61,023 nt of DNA from NCBI RefSeq assembly GCF_012910885.1, contig NZ_WTVM01000005.1, positions 1 through 61,023 of the forward strand, read 5' to 3'. Positions within the stretch are counted from its first letter, which is position 1. Every line of letters begins with the position of its first letter. Origin of the DNA: Azoarcus taiwanensis. Lineage in GTDB: Bacteria > Pseudomonadota > Gammaproteobacteria > Burkholderiales > Rhodocyclaceae. A model generated the notes under the pieces. It ran no database searches, was not told the origin of the DNA, and worked only from the letters and a program-made list of their open reading frames with translations. Positions 8,153-16,963 of this stretch are shown here, one piece after another. The translations under genes and the position numbers were made by a program.

Positions 8153-9312
8153 GCCGGATTCCTCTCGATCAATTGCTTGGCGATGATGATTCGCTGCAAT
8201 TCGTTGGTGCCTTCGCCGATGGTCAGCAGCGGCGCGTCGCGGTAATAGCGTTCGATGTTGTATTCCTTCGAGTACCCGTACCCGCCGTGGACGCGCATCG
8301 CGTCCATTGAATTGCGCACCGCCGCCTCCGTCGCGAAGTACTTGGCCATGCCCGCCTCCATGTCGCAGCGCTCTCCCCGATCGAACGCCCTCGCGGCCGA
8401 TTCCACGAGCAGACGGGATGCCTCGACTCGGGTCGCCATCTCGCCCAGCATGAGTTGAATCGCCTGATGCTCGCAGATCGGCTTACCGAAGGTCTTGCGC
8501 ACTTGGGCATAGGCCACCGATTCCTCGAGCGCGGCACGCGCGACGCCGACGCCACGCGCTGCGACATTGATCCGGCCCAGTTCGAGGCCGGAGAGCACTT
8601 GCTTGAGGCCAACGCCTTCGACACCGCCGATCAGGCGGTCGACCGGCACGCGGTAGTCTTCGAAGACCAGTTCGCAGGTGTCGATGCCGCGATAGCCCAG
8701 CTTCTCCAGCTTGCGCACGACTTTGAAACCCTGGCCCTTTTCGGCCAGCAGCAGACTCATCCCCTTGTGACGCGGATTGGCGGTCGGATCGGTCTTCACC
8801 AGCAGGGCGATGCAGTTTCCGTACATGCTGTTGGTGATCCAGGTCTTCGCGCCATTGACCACGTAATGGTCACCGTCACGTTTGGCGACGGTGCGGATCG
8901 CCTGCAGGTCCGTGCCGGCATCCGGTTCGGTCAGGCCGATGCCGCCCCGCAACTCACCGGTAGCAAAACGCGGCAGGAAATAGGCCTTTTGCTCCGGCGT
9001 GCCATGGCGCTGCACAGCCGAGGCCATGATCAGATGCGAATTGATGATGCCGGACAACGACATCCAGGTGCGCGCGATGCGCTCGACGATCTTCGCGTAG
9101 GAGGAGGTGGACAGCCCCAGGCCGCCGTATTCCTCAGAGATGATGCAACCGAACAGCCCCATCTCCTTCATCTTTTCGACGATCTCGCTCGGGTAGACGT
9201 CGTGGTGTTCGAGCTTCTGGACGAACGGGCTCACCTCGGTCTCGAGGAAGCGGTCAATCATGTCGAGAATCAGGTTTTCCTGTTCGTTGTTCTGGTCGAA
9301 GTTGTCGCTCAT
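8149..9312 (-). CDS. Acyl-CoA dehydrogenase
   Basis: A 387-residue FAD enzyme of normal family length. Visible are the FAD/substrate motif GGIGLTEPDAGTDLQAI, KTWITNSMYGN, the C-terminal helices with RKTFGKPICEHQAIQ, VHGGYGYSKEYNIERYYRD, and the catalytic Glu (about 367) in GEGTNELQ. It introduces an alpha,beta double bond into an acyl-CoA and needs electron-transferring flavoprotein, which is not encoded here. It lacks the long N-terminal extension of methylsuccinyl-CoA dehydrogenases, so its substrate stays open. It lies between caiB (four-base overlap) and the MmgE/PrpD gene. Confidence 0.92.
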   Translation of the reverse strand: MSDNFDQNNEQENLILDMIDRFLETEVSPFVQKLEHHDVYPSEIVEKMKEMGLFGCIISEEYGGLGLSTSSYAKIVERIARTWMSLSGIINSHLIMASAVQRHGTPEQKAYFLPRFATGELRGGIGLTEPDAGTDLQAIRTVAKRDGDHYVVNGAKTWITNSMYGNCIALLVKTDPTANPRHKGMSLLLAEKGQGFKVVRKLEKLGYRGIDTCELVFEDYRVPVDRLIGGVEGVGLKQVLSGLELGRINVAARGVGVARAALEESVAYAQVRKTFGKPICEHQAIQLMLGEMATRVEASRLLVESAARAFDRGERCDMEAGMAKYFATEAAVRNSMDAMRVHGGYGYSKEYNIERYYRDAPLLTIGEGTNELQRIIIAKQLIERNPA

Positions 9313-9339
9313 TTCGTTACTCTCAGTCAGGTTTGTGGG

Positions 9340-10758
9340 TCAGGCGCGGCCACCGAGGCCACGCGAAAGTTCGTTCGCCTGCATGTCGTCGAGGGCGAGA
9401 ATGGATTCGAGCACCTGCATCGCGCGCGCCTCGGAAACCGCCATGCGCGCGTTCTCCAGGTACTTGGAGACGATGTCGTCGGCGCTGAGAGGTCGGTCGG
9501 ATGCACCACGGTTGATGTGCTCGCGGTGGCGCAACTCCCGCCCATCCGTCAACGTCACGATCACCTCTCCGGAGTAGTACTTCGGGAAGGCCGACTCAGG
9601 ATCGATCTCGTACTTCACCTTGCCGGCCACCTCGAGGGCGACCGGGTCGGCGAGCGCGTCCGGCTCGAGCTCCCCGAGCCCGAAGCGGCCACGCACAAGC
9701 CCCGAGGCCACCGCGTAGGGAATACTGAACTGGGCGTCGTAGCTGTTCTGCGGCTTCTGCTTGTTGGCCACGGGTTCGCACACCGTCTTGATGACCTCGG
9801 ACGGGATCAGTGCGCGTACGCTCGCAATGTCTCCGGCCTCGATACCATGCTCGCGTCTCAAGGACACCGCGGCGTCCGCGCAGGCATGTGTGAAGTGGCA
9901 GGCCGGCAATGGCTTTACCGCCACCGCCGACACCTCCCAGGTTTCACCCAGACCCTCGCTTGCCAGCGAGTAGTCGCACTGTTCGGCCAGCGAACCCAGG
10001 TGGCTATTGAACAGGCCGAAACGCCCCTCGTAGGCCGCCTGGGGTCCGATGAAACCATTACGCGCCAGGGCGGCGGCCGTAATACCCGCGGCGCCGGCCC
10101 AACCGGGGTGCATGCGCTTGGTCCAGGCCCCGTCCTGCAGGAACTCGAGGCTTCCCGACGCTACCGACAAGGCGATGCCCTGTGCCATGGAGAGCTGACG
10201 TTCGTTCAAGCCACGCAGGCGGCCCGCGATCAGCGCGCATGCGAAGGTGCCGATCAGACCGGTGGGATGGAAACCGGTCTGGTGGAAACCACCCTTGGCG
10301 ACCGAACCAAGTCGTGTCGCCACCTCCATGCCAATCACATAAGCCGTGACCAGTTCGCGACCCGACAGCCCACCCGCCGCAGCGACCCCGAGTGCGGTCG
10401 GGAAGCAACTCGCGGTAGCGTGGATCACACCGCGGGTGTGGGTGTCGTCATAGTCGAGACCATGTACCAGCAGCCCGTTCATCAACACCGCGTCTCGCAA
10501 CGCCAGACGAGTGCCGAAGCCGATAACGTCGATGTCGCCGCCACCGAACTCGCTCACGGCGGAGAGCGTGCGATGTGCGAATTCGTACTGAGTGGACGCG
10601 AAGGCAATGCCGACCGCATCCAGCATCAGATAACGTGCACGCTCACGCACCGCCTGTGGGACATCTTCATCCCTGAGCTCGCTGGCGAAGCAGGCGAGCG
10701 TCTGCGCGAGCGTGGTGTTGCTCTTGCTGTCGGGAAGTGTTTCGTTTCGAGTGTTCAT
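9340..10758 (-). CDS. MmgE/PrpD family protein
   Basis: A 472-residue protein of the MmgE/PrpD fold, which includes 2-methylcitrate dehydratase and cis-aconitate decarboxylase. Visible signatures are LMLDAVGIAFAS, LLVHGLDYDDTH, FHPTGLIGTFACALIAGRL, KRMHPGWAGAAGI and the C-terminal KYYSGEVIVTLTDG. AAGGAA nine bases upstream supports the ATG at 10758. The in-frame ATG at 10779 overlaps dctM and has no Shine-Dalgarno. In this operon it may dehydrate, isomerise or decarboxylate a tricarboxylic or hydroxylated acid. Relatives with unknown substrates are common, so no reaction is assigned. Confidence 0.85.
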   Translation of the reverse strand: MNTRNETLPDSKSNTTLAQTLACFASELRDEDVPQAVRERARYLMLDAVGIAFASTQYEFAHRTLSAVSEFGGGDIDVIGFGTRLALRDAVLMNGLLVHGLDYDDTHTRGVIHATASCFPTALGVAAAGGLSGRELVTAYVIGMEVATRLGSVAKGGFHQTGFHPTGLIGTFACALIAGRLRGLNERQLSMAQGIALSVASGSLEFLQDGAWTKRMHPGWAGAAGITAAALARNGFIGPQAAYEGRFGLFNSHLGSLAEQCDYSLASEGLGETWEVSAVAVKPLPACHFTHACADAAVSLRREHGIEAGDIASVRALIPSEVIKTVCEPVANKQKPQNSYDAQFSIPYAVASGLVRGRFGLGELEPDALADPVALEVAGKVKYEIDPESAFPKYYSGEVIVTLTDGRELRHREHINRGASDRPLSADDIVSKYLENARMAVSEARAMQVLESILALDDMQANELSRGLGGRA

Positions 10759-10775
10759 GATCTTGGGTTCCTTGT

Positions 10776-12047
10776 TCAACGAAGGAGAAACAGGGATATG
10801 GCAGGCACGTAGGTGATCAGCATCAAGCCGATGACGCGGACGGCGTAGAAGGGCAGTACCCCGCGTGCGACTTCATGCACCGGAATCTTCGCGATGCCGC
10901 TCATGACGAAGAGATTCAGCCCGATGGGCGGCGTGAGGGTCGCGATCTCGACGTTGGCCACCATGATCACAGCGAAGTGGATAGGATCGATTCCGAGCGC
11001 GATGGCGATCGGGAACAACAGCGGTGCAGTCAGGACGATCAGGGCGATCCCGTCGAGGAACATGCCGAGGATGAGCAACACGACGTTGACCACAAGCAGG
11101 AACTGCCAGGCGCTCATCTCCATGGCGGTGATGTAGCTCACCAGCTGGGCCGACACACCCATCCGCGCAAGCATGAAGCCCACCAGACTGCCACCCATCA
11201 CGACCGCGAAGATCATCGTCGTCTGCAGCAGCGAGTCCTTGGCCACGCCCCACATCCCGCCAACCGTGATGCTGCGATAGACGAACAGACACAGCAGCGC
11301 AGCATAGGCCGCCGCGAAGGCCGACACCTCGGTCGGCGTCAGGAAGCCGGTATAAATGCTCCCCAACACCAGCACCGGCATGGCCAGTGCCGCCGTGGCA
11401 CCTGGCAGCCGCCTGCCGAAACCGCGCCAATCAGGCCGAATCGCCTTGGCGCCATAGTTGTTTCGCTTGGCGAAAAACACCGTGGCGATCATCAACATGA
11501 TCGCTTCCATCAGACCCGGCAGCAGACCCGCGATGAAGAGCTTGTCGACCGGCAGGCCAACGATCGAACCGATCAGGATGAAGGCAAGTGACGGCGGAAT
11601 CATGAGACCAAGAGTTCCGCCGACGGCGACGATGGCAGCCGAGAAACGCGCGGGATACTTCTCGCGCTTCAGCCCTTCAACCGTCGACGCCCCGATGGCT
11701 GCGGCCGATGCCACGCTCGAACCCGATACCGCGGCGAAGAACACGCTGGTGATCAGCACGGTGAGGGCCAAGCCGCCCTTTACCGCACGAACCACACTGC
11801 CGACCAGTTCGATCATGAGGTTCGCGATCTGCCCCTTCATCATCAGGTTGCCGGCAAGCACGAACATGGGAATGGCCATCAGCGGATAGCTGTTGACCGA
11901 CTTGAAGGCAGTCTGGGCGATCACTGTCGTCGGCACGCCGTCGAACAGCAGCACCAGTCCGGCCGTGACCAGACCGAGGGCGACCGCGACGTGCGTGCCG
12001 AACGCCAGGAATACCAGCGTGACCGCCAGTGCAATGAACATCAACAA
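10776..12047 (-). CDS. TRAP transporter large permease (DctM)
   Basis: A 423-residue, roughly 12-helix DctM subunit, the Na+-coupled transport channel of TRAP systems. Family signatures are AIPMFVLAGNLMMKG, AIGASTVEGLKREKYPARFS, LGLMIPPSLAFILIG and the C-terminal LTPPIGLNLFVMSGIA. AGGAG (12056-12060) sits eight bases from TTG 12047 and fourteen from ATG 12041, so the start is probably TTG. The ATG would remove only two residues. It follows the DctQ gene by 11 bases and works with it and the DctP proteins. Confidence 0.93.
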   Translation of the reverse strand: MLMFIALAVTLVFLAFGTHVAVALGLVTAGLVLLFDGVPTTVIAQTAFKSVNSYPLMAIPMFVLAGNLMMKGQIANLMIELVGSVVRAVKGGLALTVLITSVFFAAVSGSSVASAAAIGASTVEGLKREKYPARFSAAIVAVGGTLGLMIPPSLAFILIGSIVGLPVDKLFIAGLLPGLMEAIMLMIATVFFAKRNNYGAKAIRPDWRGFGRRLPGATAALAMPVLVLGSIYTGFLTPTEVSAFAAAYAALLCLFVYRSITVGGMWGVAKDSLLQTTMIFAVVMGGSLVGFMLARMGVSAQLVSYITAMEMSAWQFLLVVNVVLLILGMFLDGIALIVLTAPLLFPIAIALGIDPIHFAVIMVANVEIATLTPPIGLNLFVMSGIAKIPVHEVARGVLPFYAVRVIGLMLITYVPAISLFLLR

Positions 12048-12058
12048 GGTCTTGTCTC

Positions 12059-12619
12059 CTAGAGTTCGGATCCGGTCGGACCGCTAGCAGCGAAGGGGTT
12101 TTCGCCCTTGAGCGTTCGCAAGAGGCAGGAAAGGTAGTAGGCGAAGAAGAGCACCGCACCGATCGGCATTGCCAGAAACAGCGCCCAGAGCGGCAGATCG
12201 AGGTTCGACTCTGTCATCATGCCCATGGTGTAGTAGCGCTGGACCTGTGGGAGCGAGGCGTAGAACAGAACGCCGCTGAATCCGAGACCGGTGAGGCTGG
12301 CCAGGAAGTGACAGACCTGCTGAGCCCGTCTCCCCAGCCTCTCGACCAGCAGATCGGTTCGGATGTGGTGACCAGCCGTGCCGGCTGCTCCGACGGTCAG
12401 AAAGAATGCCCAAACCATGAGGTAACGAACCGCCTCCTCGGCCCAGAAGTAACTGGTATTCAGAAAGGCCCGGCCAACGGCTTCGTACAGCATGATCACG
12501 GTCGCCGACAGGAACAGCACGGTCGCCCCGCTCAGCAGAAGGCCCGACTCGAAGCGGTGCCAGAGCCCGGGCCGGCTCGGCCGGCCCGTCTCTTCGTCAC
12601 GTTCAGTTGCCGACGCCAC
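12059..12619 (-). CDS. TRAP transporter small permease (DctQ)
   Basis: A 186-residue four-helix DctQ subunit that scaffolds DctM. Segments are visible around LLLSGATVLFLSATVIMLYE, VRYLMVWAFFLTVGAAG, FLASLTGLGFSGVLFYASL and FLAMPIGAVLFFAYYL, and family residues occur in HIRTDLLVERL. The frame is open upstream to 12736 inside dctP, but that part is low-complexity. GTG 12619 with GGAG seven bases before it gives a short overlap with the dctP stop at 12603, and is chosen as the start. Confidence 0.88.
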   Translation of the reverse strand: MASATERDEETGRPSRPGLWHRFESGLLLSGATVLFLSATVIMLYEAVGRAFLNTSYFWAEEAVRYLMVWAFFLTVGAAGTAGHHIRTDLLVERLGRRAQQVCHFLASLTGLGFSGVLFYASLPQVQRYYTMGMMTESNLDLPLWALFLAMPIGAVLFFAYYLSCLLRTLKGENPFAASGPTGSEL

Positions 12620-13604
12620 AGCGCGCTCCGAGTGCGTTGAATTGCTCCACCACGTCGCCATAACGTTCGGAGAACAGTTTGGCGTTCTCCTGCGACAGCG
12701 CCTGCCAGCGCGCACGCTCCTCGTCGTCCGCGACATGGAAGACCGCGCCTTGGTCGATCATCTTCTGAATCAGCGCGTCGTCATCGACTTTCACTTCCTG
12801 CCACTGGCGTGGCGAGATGTCGGCGATGGCATCAACGATCGCGGCACGATGCGCCTCCGGTAGCCCGTCGAACCATCCTTTGTCCACTGTGATCGCGTAG
12901 GTCGAGAGCGAGAAGCCCGGCACGTACCAGCCATACTTGCCGGTCATGCCAATCATCTCCGCCCAACCGGCCGGCGAGGTAAAGATGCCGTCGATCGCAC
13001 CCTGCGCCAGGGCGGTACTCATCTCGGACGCCGCCATCGACACCGGACTGACCTGCAGGCTGCGCATGGTCTCCTGGAACACGCGGCCACCGGTCACACG
13101 GATCTTGGCGTTTCTCAGATCCTCCATTCGCGTGACCTCGCGATCGCGAAACACGAACATCAGATCGGAGGTGCGCAGGAAGCCAAGAATGCGCAGGTTC
13201 CGCGGTTCTACGTACGAGGACATCAGTTCGGTGATGCCGGACGCGAAGCACGCGTTGTTCATCATGTCGTCGCTGAGCGAGAACGGGAGATTGATGACCC
13301 CAGTGCGCGGTTCGATCGTTTCCGTCCGGACCGCAACCGGCCAAACCATGTGCACAGCGCCGGTACCCAGCGCTGCGAGGGCGTCCTGGTCGCTGTAGAG
13401 CTGCCCGGCGGGGAAGATCTTCACCGTGACCTCGCCGTTGGAGCGCGCCGCCACCTGCTCGGCGAACTCGTTCATGTAACGGGTTTTCCAGTGTGTGGCG
13501 GCCACCTCGCTGGGCAGCACGAGTTCGGTCGCGATGACGTTCTGGGCCAGCAGCGCGCCGGAAATAAGCGAAACGCCGGCGATAAATCGGGTGAATCCTT
13601 TCAT
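12603..13604 (-). CDS. TRAP transporter substrate-binding protein (DctP), copy 1
   Basis: A 333-residue periplasmic binding protein with a signal peptide (MKGFTRFIAGVSLISGALLA, cleavage near VIA/TEL). DctP features are AGQLYSDQDALAALGTGAVH, the substrate-gripping region KIRVTGGRVFQETMRSLQ, and SMAASEMSTALAQGAIDGIF. GAGGAG seven bases upstream supports the ATG. Its gene overlaps dctQ. It is clearly a paralogue of the DctP at 14300-15286, and the two share ALAALGTGAVHMVWPVA. A motif related to the operon operator lies 18-31 bases before its start codon. Confidence 0.92.
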   Translation of the reverse strand: MKGFTRFIAGVSLISGALLAQNVIATELVLPSEVAATHWKTRYMNEFAEQVAARSNGEVTVKIFPAGQLYSDQDALAALGTGAVHMVWPVAVRTETIEPRTGVINLPFSLSDDMMNNACFASGITELMSSYVEPRNLRILGFLRTSDLMFVFRDREVTRMEDLRNAKIRVTGGRVFQETMRSLQVSPVSMAASEMSTALAQGAIDGIFTSPAGWAEMIGMTGKYGWYVPGFSLSTYAITVDKGWFDGLPEAHRAAIVDAIADISPRQWQEVKVDDDALIQKMIDQGAVFHVADDEERARWQALSQENAKLFSERYGDVVEQFNALGARCGVGN

Positions 13605-13621
13605 TGATGTCTCCTCGTTTA

Positions 13622-13635
13622 GTTTGTTCGGATCA
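13622..13635 (-). promoter_or_regulatory. Second operator-like motif upstream of dctP copy 1
   Basis: GTTTGTTCGGATCA on the plus strand matches GTTTGTCCGGACCA at 16950-16963 in 12 of 14 positions, giving a shared core GTTTGTYCGGAYCA. It lies in the 102-base gap before dctP copy 1, the widest gap in the operon. It may mark an internal regulated promoter. No convincing -35/-10 pair was found here. Confidence 0.4.
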
Positions 13636-13706
13636 GTGACCCGTTGATTGCTACCGGGACCATCGTTCAGCCCCAGCTCACTTCAAGTCGAAACCGTGAG
13701 CGACGG

Positions 13707-14219
13707 TCAGTAACCCGCAGCCTCGTCGATGTTTCCTTCGCGCATCTGGATGAGTACGTTCCGCTCGAAGCTCATGAACACCGTGCCATCGGCCTTCTTG
13801 CCGATCGTGCGCACGGTGACGATGCCTTGCCCGGGGCGCGACTTCGACGCCCGCTTGGCCAGCACCTCGGATTCGGCGTAGATCGTGTCGCCGGCGAATA
13901 CCGGGGCGATCAGCTTGATGTCGTTCCATCCGAGGTTTGCAATCGCCTTGCCGCTAACGTCGGGCACGGTCATGCCAAGCACCACAGCCAGCGTCAGGCC
14001 GCTGTTGATGAGCAACTTGCCGAACTCGCTTTTCTCCGCGTAGGCGGCATCGCAATGCATCGGGTGGTAGTTCATCGTCATTAGCGAGAAGTGAATGTTG
14101 TCAACATCCGTCATCGTCCTGCCCGGACGGTGCTCGTACACGTCGCCGATCTCGAAATCTTCGAAGTACCGGCCGATCTGCCCCCGGTAGCGCTGTTCGC
14201 CGACTTTCTTCAGACTCAT
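13707..14219 (-). CDS. MaoC-family enoyl-CoA hydratase
   Basis: A 170-residue hot-dog-fold hydratase. It contains FEDFEIGDVYEHRPGRTM, DNIHFSLMTMNYHPMHCD with the family's Asn-His-His active-site pattern, then the substrate loop INSGLTLAVVLGMTV and FAGDTIYAESEVLAKRASKS. This layout resembles itaconyl-/mesaconyl-CoA hydratases rather than short (R)-specific hydratases. That is recalled family knowledge, not a search result. GGAG nine bases before ATG 14219 decides the start, and the ATG at 14255 has no such site. It lies between the two dctP genes and is the proposed hydration step. Confidence 0.87.
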   Translation of the reverse strand: MSLKKVGEQRYRGQIGRYFEDFEIGDVYEHRPGRTMTDVDNIHFSLMTMNYHPMHCDAAYAEKSEFGKLLINSGLTLAVVLGMTVPDVSGKAIANLGWNDIKLIAPVFAGDTIYAESEVLAKRASKSRPGQGIVTVRTIGKKADGTVFMSFERNVLIQMREGNIDEAAGY

Positions 14220-14299
14220 TTGTGGTTTCTCCGTATTCCTCTGCGTTTTTCTCATTGGGATGGCGCGATCCTCGCGCTCACCTCACTCCCCACCCGGAC

Positions 14300-15286
14300 T
14301 CAGTTGCCCAGGCAAACTGCGTTCAACCGCTCGAGCGCGGCCACCGCGTCGGCGTTGGCACTCACATACTCGGCGCTGGCCTGCTGGAATACCTCGCGTA
14401 GCCTTTCCACCTCGGCCGGGTCGACGACGCGGTACTGCGAACCCTGCGCGACCATCTGCTCGATGAGTTCCTTGTCCCTGGCCACGGTTTCCTGCCACTG
14501 ACGCTCGATGATCGAATCGACCACCTCCGAGATCGCGTCGCGATGCCCCTCATCGAGCCCGTCGAACCAGGTCTTGTCGACGACCACGGGAGAAGTGGCC
14601 AGCGACATACCGGGGAAAAGCGCGCCGTACTTCGCCGAGGTACCCAACACATCCACCCACCCCGCGGGCGACGTCATCGCCCCATCGATCGCACCCTGCG
14701 CCAACGCGACCGACATCTCGGACGCCGCCATCGAAATCGGGCTGGCCTGCACTGCACGCATCGCATCGAGCATCACGCGACCGCCGACGACGCGGATCTT
14801 CTGGCGCCGCAGATCGGCGACGCTCTGGATATCCTTGTCGCGCATCAGAAAGACGAGTTCGGCAGTTCGCAGAAAGCCGAGAATCGTCATGCCTGCAGGC
14901 GCGAGATAGCCGGAAATCTCCTCCGCGAGACCGTCGGCGAAGCACTCGTTGGTCATCTGCGCTTCGGTCAGACCGAACGGCAGACTCAGCACACCGGTGC
15001 GCTTGTCGAATAGCTCCAGCCGGGAGGCGACCGGCCAGACCATGTGTACCGCGCCCGTGCCCAACGCGGCCAGGGCGTCGCGGTCGTTGTAGAGCTGCGA
15101 CACGGCAAAGTACTTGCCGGTCACCGCGCCGCTCGTGCGGGCCTCGATCTCCTCAAGAAACTGAACGATGTATGGGCTTGGATTCGTCGTGAGCGGAATC
15201 TCGCTCGTGATGACAATCTCCACGGCCTGCGCCGGAGCCGACACCAGACCGATTACCGCCAGCGCGGCCACGAGGGTTTTCTTCAT
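14300..15286 (-). CDS. TRAP transporter substrate-binding protein (DctP), copy 2
   Basis: A 328-residue periplasmic protein with the signal peptide MKKTLVAALAVIGLVSAPAQA, then SQLYNDRDALAALGTGAVH, KIRVVGGRVMLDAMRAVQ and SMAASEMSVALAQGAIDGAM. GGAGGAG just before ATG 15286 fixes the start, although the frame is open to 15433. It is paralogous to the DctP at 12603. Only one DctQM pair is present, so both binding proteins may feed the same permease with different ligands, or one may act as a sensor. Confidence 0.92.
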   Translation of the reverse strand: MKKTLVAALAVIGLVSAPAQAVEIVITSEIPLTTNPSPYIVQFLEEIEARTSGAVTGKYFAVSQLYNDRDALAALGTGAVHMVWPVASRLELFDKRTGVLSLPFGLTEAQMTNECFADGLAEEISGYLAPAGMTILGFLRTAELVFLMRDKDIQSVADLRRQKIRVVGGRVMLDAMRAVQASPISMAASEMSVALAQGAIDGAMTSPAGWVDVLGTSAKYGALFPGMSLATSPVVVDKTWFDGLDEGHRDAISEVVDSIIERQWQETVARDKELIEQMVAQGSQYRVVDPAEVERLREVFQQASAEYVSANADAVAALERLNAVCLGN

Positions 15287-15326
15287 GTGCTCCTCCGTTA
15301 TTCGTACTTGCTGAATGTCCCCGCCA

Positions 15327-16880
15327 TCACGACTTTGGGGGCGAATGCAGATGCCAGTCGCTGATGGACTGAAAGATGTGACCGATTGCCAGAAGACGTT
15401 CCTCATCGAACGCCCCACCCACGAACTGCACACTCAGTGGCAGTCCGTCCGAATCGACACCGGCTGGCAATGACAGGGCCGGAAGACCCAGGTAGTTGAT
15501 GCCACGCGTCCAATACGAGAGCTTTCCGAACTCTCGTTCAAGCTTCAGGTGGTCGTCCCCGACCGTGTCTTTGATGCGCGGTGCGCCCGCTGGAGTCGTC
15601 GGAAGCAACAAGGCATCGATGCCCTCCAGCGTCTCGCGCATGAAGCGGCGCAAAAGGGGGGCACGCAGGCGTTGTGATTCGTGATAGTCGAGCCCAGTGA
15701 CGAGTAAACCCCTGGACAGACGGCGACGAACCTGACGACCGAACACTTCGGGCCGTTTGGCCAAATCATGACGGTGGACCGCCGCCGACTCCACCGCCAG
15801 CAGCACCGAAGCCAGGTCTCCGTAGAGCCCCAGATCGGGCAGATCGACCTCGACAAATCGCATGCCCACCTCAGCGAGTTCGCCTCGCACACGTTTCAGG
15901 GACGCGAGCATTTCGGAACTCAAGTATTCGCCTGAAACGAGCCGCGGGACGGCGACGGAGAAGTCACCCGCCTTTCGGCCGAGCCAACCTCCTGCGCGAA
16001 CCGGCAGATGCACGCACGATGCGTCGGACGGATCGGCACCAGCCATCGCGGCAAGCGCTCTGCCACACAGGTCGGCACTCAAACCCAGAGGGCCAATGCA
16101 ATCGAGACTCGGTGACAACGGCATTGCACCGGCGACACTCAGGCGAAACTGTGTTGGCTTGAGGCCGGTCACCCCGCACAACGCAGCGGGCAGTCGCACC
16201 GACCCCCCGGTGTCGGAACCGATTGCCAGTGGCACCTCGCGTGCGCCCACCACCATGCCGGCCCCGCTCGAACTCCCCCCGGAAACCCGCTGCGGATCGT
16301 GAGGATTGGTGCCGTGGCCGAGCTGGTCGTTGAGACCGGTGGGCGACATTGCGAACTCAGCCATGTGCAATGCACCGATCACGACGGCACCGGCTTGTTC
16401 GAGCCGGCTGACGATGGTCGCATCCATACCCGCAGGCGCTTCGTCACGCCGGACCGTCGAGCCCCAGCTGGAAACACGACCTCTGCGGTCGAACATATCC
16501 TTGAGCCCCACGGGCACGCCGTGAAGCACGCCAACCGCGGCGCCCGTCGAGCGGTCCTCGTCCAGCTTGACCGCCCGCGCAAGCGCTTCGTTCCGGTCCA
16601 GGCTCATCCAGGCGGATGGCGTTGTCCGACCGGCCGCAATCCTCGCGAACGACTCACTGACTGCATCCAGGGCACTTCCGCTGGAGATTGACGCCGGTGC
16701 CACTTGAGCACCTGTCACAGCCGGCATGGGCTGTCGGCGTGTTGCCAACAGCACTTCAGCGAAGGGTTCGCAGACATCCACTGCCCTCAGGCGCGTCGCC
16801 GCGGACGCCACCACCGAAGACAGTCTCGCAACCGCGCTTTGAACGTCTACCCGGTCTTCCGCTGGAATTTCCAACGCCAT
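15327..16880 (-). CDS. Amidase (amidase-signature family)
   Basis: A 517-residue amidase-signature hydrolase. The Ser-cisSer-Lys triad is visible: Lys127 in GVPVGLKDMF, the Ser cluster of VSGGSSSGAGMVVGA (about 203-205), and the nucleophile Ser227 in GSDTGGSVRLPAALCG. GGGAGGAG just upstream supports ATG 16880, although the frame is open to 16964. It is the first gene of the operon, right after the promoter at 16964-16992, and precedes dctP copy 2 by 40 bases. It probably releases ammonia and a carboxylic acid from an amide that enters the pathway. Confidence 0.9.
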   Translation of the reverse strand: MALEIPAEDRVDVQSAVARLSSVVASAATRLRAVDVCEPFAEVLLATRRQPMPAVTGAQVAPASISSGSALDAVSESFARIAAGRTTPSAWMSLDRNEALARAVKLDEDRSTGAAVGVLHGVPVGLKDMFDRRGRVSSWGSTVRRDEAPAGMDATIVSRLEQAGAVVIGALHMAEFAMSPTGLNDQLGHGTNPHDPQRVSGGSSSGAGMVVGAREVPLAIGSDTGGSVRLPAALCGVTGLKPTQFRLSVAGAMPLSPSLDCIGPLGLSADLCGRALAAMAGADPSDASCVHLPVRAGGWLGRKAGDFSVAVPRLVSGEYLSSEMLASLKRVRGELAEVGMRFVEVDLPDLGLYGDLASVLLAVESAAVHRHDLAKRPEVFGRQVRRRLSRGLLVTGLDYHESQRLRAPLLRRFMRETLEGIDALLLPTTPAGAPRIKDTVGDDHLKLEREFGKLSYWTRGINYLGLPALSLPAGVDSDGLPLSVQFVGGAFDEERLLAIGHIFQSISDWHLHSPPKS

Positions 16881-16931
16881 CTCGCTCCTCCCGGTGCCCG
16901 TTTGCAGTGCATCGATGGCACTGCGTTTATG

Positions 16932-16963
16932 CCGGACATCCGTATGTCCGTTTGTCCGGACCA
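16932..16963 (-). promoter_or_regulatory. Candidate operator of the catabolic operon
   Basis: Two overlapping repeats lie just downstream of the -10 box. CGGACAT and ATGTCCG (16933-16950) are perfect 7-bp arms around CCGT, and GTCCGGAC (16954-16961) is a perfect 8-bp palindrome inside GTTTGTCCGGACCA. On the coding strand CGGACA is repeated in tandem two bases apart. A repressor bound here would block transcription. The GntR/UTRA protein encoded in the operon is the natural candidate, by inference. Confidence 0.55.

Noticed and set aside
8455-10812. 785-codon plus-strand frame
   Set aside because: It lies antisense to the acyl-CoA dehydrogenase and MmgE/PrpD genes, which have full family motifs. 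It has no domain of its own.
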